From the NCBI RefSeq assembly GCF_003427025.1, contig NZ_QVAI01000008.1, positions 1-64,000 of the forward strand: DNA of 64,000 nucleotides, in the 5' to 3' direction. Of this stretch, positions 59,936 to 64,000 are shown one piece after another. This DNA comes from Jiangella endophytica (lineage in GTDB: Bacteria; Actinomycetota; Actinomycetes; Jiangellales; Jiangellaceae). The notes under the pieces were generated by a model, which made no database searches, had not been told where the DNA came from, and worked only from the letters and a program-made list of their open reading frames with translations. A program made the position numbers and the translations under genes. Positions within the stretch are counted from its first letter, which is position 1. Every line of letters starts with the position of its first letter.

Positions 59936-60900
59936 CGGACGGACTCCTTCTCGGCGTCGGCGGTCTCGGCGGGGCGACCCGTGAGCGCGAGGAACACGTC
60001 ATCGAGGTCGGGGGTGTGGACGGTCAGCGACGCGACCTCGATGGAGGCGACGTCGAGGTGGTCGAGGACGGCGCGCAGCGAGTGGACGTCGCCGTCGCTG
60101 GGGATCTGCAGGGCGAGCGCGGCGTCGTCGCGCGTGGAGCCGGCGAACGTGCGCGCCGCCTGGTCGAGCTCGGCCGGGTCGGTGAACTGCAGCCGCAGGT
60201 GCCCGCCCGGGATGAGCCGCTTGAGCTCGTCGGACGTGCCCTCGGCGACGATGCGGCCGTGGTCGAGCAGCGCGATCCGGTCGGCCAGCTCGTCGGCCTC
60301 CTCGAGGTACTGCGTGGTGAGGAAGATGGTGACGCCGCCGGCGATCAGCTCGCGGATGGCCTCCCACATCGTGCGCCGGGTGCGCGGGTCCAGCCCGGTC
60401 GTCGGCTCGTCCAGGAAGATCACCCGCGGATCGCCGACCAGCGTCATCGCCAGGTCGAGCTTGCGGCGCATTCCCCCGGAGTACGTCGACGGGGCCTTCG
60501 TCGCGGCGTCCACCAGGTCGAACCGCTCCAGGAGGTCGGCGGTCCGGCGCCGGCCCTCGCGCCGGTCCAGATGATGCAGGTCGGCCATCAGGAGCAGGTT
60601 CTCCTCGCCGGTGAGGAGGTTGTCGACGGCGGAGAACTGGCCGGTGACGCCGATCGAGCCGCGGACGCCGTCGGCGTCGGTGGCGAGGTCGTGGCCGGCG
60701 ACGCTGATGCTGCCGCCGTCGGCCCGGATCAGCGTCGAGAGGATCTGGACAGCGGTGGTCTTGCCGGCCCCGTTCGGGCCGAGCAGGGAGAAGATCGTGG
60801 CCTCGGGGACGGTGATGTCGATGCCGTCCAGGACGAGCTGCTCGCCGTACGACTTGCGCAGGCCGGTCGCGGCGATGGCCGTCGGTCGGTCGACTGTCAT
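59932..60900 (-). CDS. ABC exporter ATPase (DrrA-like)
   Basis: The protein is 322 residues starting at an ATG after GAGGAG. The Walker A is LLGPNGAGKTTAVQIL, the signature YSGGMRRKLDLAMTLVGDPR, and the Walker B with its D-loop VIFLDEPTTGLDPRTRR. The C-terminal extension ends in DLDDVFLALTGRP, typical of DrrA-type ATPases. It works with the coupled permease gene. Confidence 0.95.
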   Translation of the reverse strand: MTVDRPTAIAATGLRKSYGEQLVLDGIDITVPEATIFSLLGPNGAGKTTAVQILSTLIRADGGSISVAGHDLATDADGVRGSIGVTGQFSAVDNLLTGEENLLLMADLHHLDRREGRRRTADLLERFDLVDAATKAPSTYSGGMRRKLDLAMTLVGDPRVIFLDEPTTGLDPRTRRTMWEAIRELIAGGVTIFLTTQYLEEADELADRIALLDHGRIVAEGTSDELKRLIPGGHLRLQFTDPAELDQAARTFAGSTRDDAALALQIPSDGDVHSLRAVLDHLDVASIEVASLTVHTPDLDDVFLALTGRPAETADAEKESVR

Positions 60901-61037
60901 GGCTCCTCGTTTCGTGGTGTCGCGATGCTGAGGCGACCACACTCCGCCCGGCCCCTGATGCGGCCGTGAGACCGCGCTGACACGGCGCTGACACGGCCGC
61001 TGACAGCTGCGTGTACCGAGGTCAGTAGGCTGTCCCG
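60901..61037. promoter_or_regulatory. divergent promoter region, exporter / membrane-protein operon
   Basis: The 137-bp gap must hold promoters for both directions. It contains the direct repeats GCTGACACGGC (60978-60988) and GCTGACACGGC (60989-60999), directly adjacent, followed by CGCTGACAGCTG. These adjacent 11-bp copies are a candidate regulator-binding site. Confidence 0.55.
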
Positions 61038-62315
61038 GTGCCCATCGCCCCGGCCCTGGCCCTGACCGCGCTGCTGCTGGGGGCGTCGCCGGCCACCGCC
61101 GAGCCGGCCGCTGACACCGTCGACGCGCTGATCGAGCAACTACGCGACGACCCGATCCTGGTGGATCCGTCGATGGGCATGGGCGATTCCGCCCTCGCGC
61201 ACGACGTGCTCACCGAGGCGGCCGCGGACGTCGGCCTGCCGGTCTACGTCGTACTGGCCGACAACCCCTCCGACCTCGCGGGCACCGACAGGGTGGCGGA
61301 ACAGGCGGCCGCGCTGTTCCGCGATCAGCTCGGCGACGGGCTTTACCACGTCGAGTTCCGCGAAGGCATCTCCTACACCCAGTCGTGGGGCGGCGGCGAG
61401 CTGGACGACGCCTACCTGGCGCCGGTCACCCGCGCCCTGGAACGGGCGGAGTCGAACGGCCCTGGCGAGTACCCGCGGGCGTCCGCGCTGTTCGAGGCGG
61501 TGCTGACGGTGCGCTGGGCGGTCGCGCCGAGCGAGGAGATACCCGAGGCCGTCGTGGACGAGTACGCGGAGCAGCCGTGGGCGTTCGTGGCCGAGTCCGA
61601 CTACGAGCGTGCCGACGCGACCGCCGGCCGCTGGGTCGCGCTGCTCGCGACGATCGTCGGCGTGCTCGTCGCCGGCACGATCGTCACGCTGGTCGTCGCC
61701 CGGGCGAAGCCGGCCGGACGGGGCGCCGCGGGACGGCGGCCGGCGTCCACGCGCGCGACGTCGTCGGACCCCGCCCGTAGGGTGGGCCCCACCCGGGCCG
61801 GGAGGGGTGCGGCTACCACCTCGGCCATTCCCGGCAACATCGGCGCGACGGCCGAGAAGGCGCTCGACGAGGCGCGGCGGCGGCTGGCTCGGCTGCCGGC
61901 CGACAAACTGACCTCACCGGCAGGGTCGGCAGCGGCCGACGCCGTCGAAGCGGGCGACCGGGTCCTGACGACCCGCGACTCCCTGGACGCCGTCGGCGCG
62001 ACGGTGCTGGCCGCGATCGCCGTCCGCGAGATCGAACGGGCCGGGTCGCCGGACCGGCGGCCGTACCGCCCGTGCTTCGTCAACCCCTTGCACGGCGAGG
62101 CCCGCGACACCGTCCGCATCGACGGCTCGTCCATCGACGCGCCGGTGTGCCGCGCGTGCGCCCGCACGCAGGGCCGGTTCCTCGCCGTCAAGCGGCGGCT
62201 GCGCGGCTCGGTGCCCTACGCCGAGACGTCCACCGTCTGGGCCCGGACCGGATTCGGCGCGCTGGTCGGCGACCTCGCCGCGCAGGTCCTCGACGATCGG
62301 AGCGCGCGCCGATGA
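61038..62315 (+). CDS. membrane protein with TPM-like extracellular domain and cytoplasmic Cys motif, copy 1
   Basis: The protein is 425 residues. A signal peptide (residues 1-22) leads into an extracellular domain of about 160 residues beginning ALIEQLRDDPILVDPSMGMG. A membrane helix lies near 200-222 (WVALLATIVGVLVAGTIVTL), then a basic, disordered stretch. The C-terminal region has PCFVNPLHGE and, about 25 residues later, CRACARTQG, a possible zinc site. The same layout recurs in the third gene. I know no function. The stop overlaps the next start (ATGA). Confidence 0.75.
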   Translation: MPIAPALALTALLLGASPATAEPAADTVDALIEQLRDDPILVDPSMGMGDSALAHDVLTEAAADVGLPVYVVLADNPSDLAGTDRVAEQAAALFRDQLGDGLYHVEFREGISYTQSWGGGELDDAYLAPVTRALERAESNGPGEYPRASALFEAVLTVRWAVAPSEEIPEAVVDEYAEQPWAFVAESDYERADATAGRWVALLATIVGVLVAGTIVTLVVARAKPAGRGAAGRRPASTRATSSDPARRVGPTRAGRGAATTSAIPGNIGATAEKALDEARRRLARLPADKLTSPAGSAAADAVEAGDRVLTTRDSLDAVGATVLAAIAVREIERAGSPDRRPYRPCFVNPLHGEARDTVRIDGSSIDAPVCRACARTQGRFLAVKRRLRGSVPYAETSTVWARTGFGALVGDLAAQVLDDRSARR

Positions 62316-62959
62316 GCCGGCGGATCGTGGGACTGCTGATCACGCTGGTCCTCGCGGCGGGCGGCGGCGCCCTCGCATGGTGGCTGGCCACGTCCGGCAT
62401 CACGCCGGACCTGCCGGTGACGGAGCGGGCCCGGGCCGCCGCGGCCGGACTCGGCGACGACGGGCACGTCTACGTCGACCCGAGCGCCACCGGAACGTTC
62501 ACCGACGCCGACCTCGCCCGGCTCGACGCCGCGGCCGCCGCGTCGGACCCGCAGGCCTTCCTCGTCGTGTGGCCGGCCAGCCGCGAGGCCGGCTACGGCT
62601 CGCCGTCCGACGTACTGCACCAGATCGGCGACCTGACCGGCCGGCCCGGGCTGTACGTCCAGGTCGTCCCCGGCGCGGACCTGTTCGACACCGACGTCGG
62701 CATCGCGGGCGAGTACCTGTCCATCTACAGTGCCGTCGGCGACGAGGCGGAGACCGAGACACCCGCGTTGCTGCGGCTGATCGACGAGAACGACGGGCGG
62801 GAGTACGAGGTGGGCGAGGACACCAGCAGCAACTACTGGGGCGGCACCGGCGGGATGATCGCCGCCGGTCTGACCATCGGCGGCCTCGGCGGCGTCGGCG
62901 CCGGTCTGCTCGGGCTGGCCGGGTGGGCACTGGTGCGGCGGCGGAGGGCGGCGGCATGA
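62312..62959 (+). CDS. membrane protein with the same extracellular domain, copy 2
   Basis: The protein is 215 residues. An N-terminal hydrophobic segment (IVGLLITLVLAAGGGALAWW) acts as a signal or anchor. The extracellular domain has GHVYVDPSATGTFTDADLAR, parallel to the matching parts of its neighbours. A second membrane helix close to the C-terminus is Gly-rich (GLTIGGLGGVGAGLLGLAGW). It lacks the C-terminal Cys region. It overlaps both neighbours by four bases (ATGA), so all three should be made in equal amounts. Confidence 0.75.
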   Translation: MSRRIVGLLITLVLAAGGGALAWWLATSGITPDLPVTERARAAAAGLGDDGHVYVDPSATGTFTDADLARLDAAAAASDPQAFLVVWPASREAGYGSPSDVLHQIGDLTGRPGLYVQVVPGADLFDTDVGIAGEYLSIYSAVGDEAETETPALLRLIDENDGREYEVGEDTSSNYWGGTGGMIAAGLTIGGLGGVGAGLLGLAGWALVRRRRAAA

Positions 62960-64000
62960 GCGACGACGTGGTCTACCAGCCCGACCCGGCGGCCATCGCG
63001 GCCGACCTCGCCGACGACGGCGTGCACGTCGACTCCTCCCTCGCCGACGAGTTCACCGCGGAGCAGCTCTCCGAATTGGCCACGCTGGTCGGTGACGCCG
63101 AACAGCCGGTGTTCGTGCTGGCCGTACCGCTCGACTACACCTCCGAGGTGTCCGCCAACCAGCTGGTGGCGCAGGTGTACAGGGAGTCCCCCGCGGACGG
63201 CGTCTACTTCGTCTCGCACCGGTCCAGCGACGACTGGCGGGTGCAGTCGACCAGCTACAACATGGCGACGAGCAACGAGGACGCGCTGGCCACGTACGTC
63301 GCCGGCGACCGGTTCCCGAGCAACCTCGCGCTCCAGGTGGCAGAGACCGTGCGGGTCTTCAGCAGCGGCACCGTCGAGCAGCAGTACGCGGAGCTGCACC
63401 CCGACCAGGAGTCCGTCACCAGCACCGGCGACGGCGGCTCGGGGCAGGTGCTGGGGATGGATCCGCCGGTCGCGATCGGGGCCGGCGTCGCGCTGGCCGC
63501 CGTCGTCGCCGTCGTCGTCCTGCTGCGACGCCGCCCGCGCGGCGACGTCGCACTGAAGCGGCGGGCGCTGCGCCGCATCTCGTCGGCGCAGACCCGCGAG
63601 TGGCGGCGCCGGGCCGAGACCGAGACCGCCGCGCTGGGCGACCGGATCCGGGCGCTGGAGATCGAGCACGGCGACGACGGCGCGACGTGGTCGGCGGCAC
63701 TCGACCACTACCAGGCGGCGACGGCGATCCTGGACCGCTCCGACGCGGCGGCCGACTCGATCGGCGTTCTCGTGCTGGCCCGCCGCGGCGACGACGCGCT
63801 GAGCCACGCCGCCGGCGGCGGGTCGTGGACACCCACGGCGGCCTGCTTCTTCAACCCGCTGCACGGGCCGGCGACGACGAAGGCGACGTGGAAGACGGCG
63901 GCGGGCAAGCGCGACGTGCCCTGTTGCGGGGCGTGCCGGCGCGACCTCGGCAAGCGCCGCGAGCCGGAGATCCTCGACCTGCCGACCGGCGACACCGTCG
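62956..64000 (+). CDS. membrane protein with TPM-like domain and Cys motif, copy 3, cut by window end
   Basis: The visible 348 residues lack a signal peptide and start with the shared domain (IAADLADDGVHVDSSLADEF). A membrane helix (VAIGAGVALAAVVAVVVLLR) lies near residue 172. A cytoplasmic coiled region follows (RREWRRRAETETAALGDRI-like), then ACFFNPLHGPATT and PCCGACRRDLGKR. The NPLHG plus CxxC pattern is the same as in copy 1. How it is inserted in the membrane without a signal is unclear. The end is outside the window. Confidence 0.75.
   Translation, partial: MSDDVVYQPDPAAIAADLADDGVHVDSSLADEFTAEQLSELATLVGDAEQPVFVLAVPLDYTSEVSANQLVAQVYRESPADGVYFVSHRSSDDWRVQSTSYNMATSNEDALATYVAGDRFPSNLALQVAETVRVFSSGTVEQQYAELHPDQESVTSTGDGGSGQVLGMDPPVAIGAGVALAAVVAVVVLLRRRPRGDVALKRRALRRISSAQTREWRRRAETETAALGDRIRALEIEHGDDGATWSAALDHYQAATAILDRSDAAADSIGVLVLARRGDDALSHAAGGGSWTPTAACFFNPLHGPATTKATWKTAAGKRDVPCCGACRRDLGKRREPEILDLPTGDTV

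Noticed and set aside
55933-60900. Secondary metabolite cluster around the SARP gene and DrrAB-like exporter
   Set aside because: No polyketide, peptide or terpene synthesis gene is present on either side; the exporter and regulator alone do not make a cluster.

Overview
The window is 64 kb of very GC-rich DNA with strong G/C bias at third codon positions, and it comes from an actinobacterium. The core gene order supports this: a peroxiredoxin, a DUF3052 protein and homodimeric aceE sit together, and a PucR-type regulator is followed by fabD, fabH, acpP, fabF, an acyl-CoA carboxylase beta subunit and DUF3145. This is close to the Streptomyces arrangement, but the genus cannot be fixed from sequence alone (Jiangella-like relatives are plausible).

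Left part (65-14600): an accessory block lies on the 3' side of a tRNA-Val(UAC) gene. It carries a sugar-uptake and degradation set: a Tat-exported protein, a three-gene ABC importer, two LacI regulators, an FAD oxidoreductase and a GH2 beta-mannosidase behind a perfect LacI-type palindrome. An HxlR regulator and an aldo/keto reductase follow. Debris lies between them: an IS21 istB fragment, a Gfo/Idh/MocA fragment, a piece matching the 3' end of tmRNA, and a truncated tyrosine integrase next to the tRNA. I read this as a decayed integrated island.

Middle part (14700-32100): central metabolism. It holds the aceE group, a large exported GH78 rhamnosidase, pirin, a small membrane protein, and the fatty-acid synthesis operon, which ends at a strong hairpin. 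FabD carries an unusual biotinyl/lipoyl-like tail without the attachment lysine.

Regulatory and accessory part (32100-46000): three tiny XRE regulators in a row each have the same CATAGTCTGT box 44-45 nt before the start codon. A fourth box 2.9 kb away heads a broken reading frame. After an SDR, two tandem GNAT-like paralogs, IclR and an SMP-30 lactonase comes a protein fusing an XRE HTH, a winged helix, a degenerate MNT nucleotidyltransferase and a HEPN-like domain. It shares a 25-nt upstream box with a small XRE gene 5 kb away. Between these two lie a full AraC regulator, a paralog of it lacking the DNA-binding domain, and a tryptophanase-like PLP lyase. A cobalamin-type radical SAM enzyme follows divergently. 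This group (39.0-46.0 kb) is the best candidate for an undescribed system.

Right part (46000-64000): CspA, a LigD-type polymerase domain, a sugar-catabolic group (aldose epimerase, amidohydrolase, ThuA, Gfo/Idh/MocA), an M3 peptidase, a 224-bp MITE-like element with two internal palindromes, a TetR-MFS pair, a beta-lactamase-like serine hydrolase, a SARP/NB-ARC regulator converging on a DrrAB-like exporter, and three translationally coupled, related membrane proteins. The last of these runs off the window.
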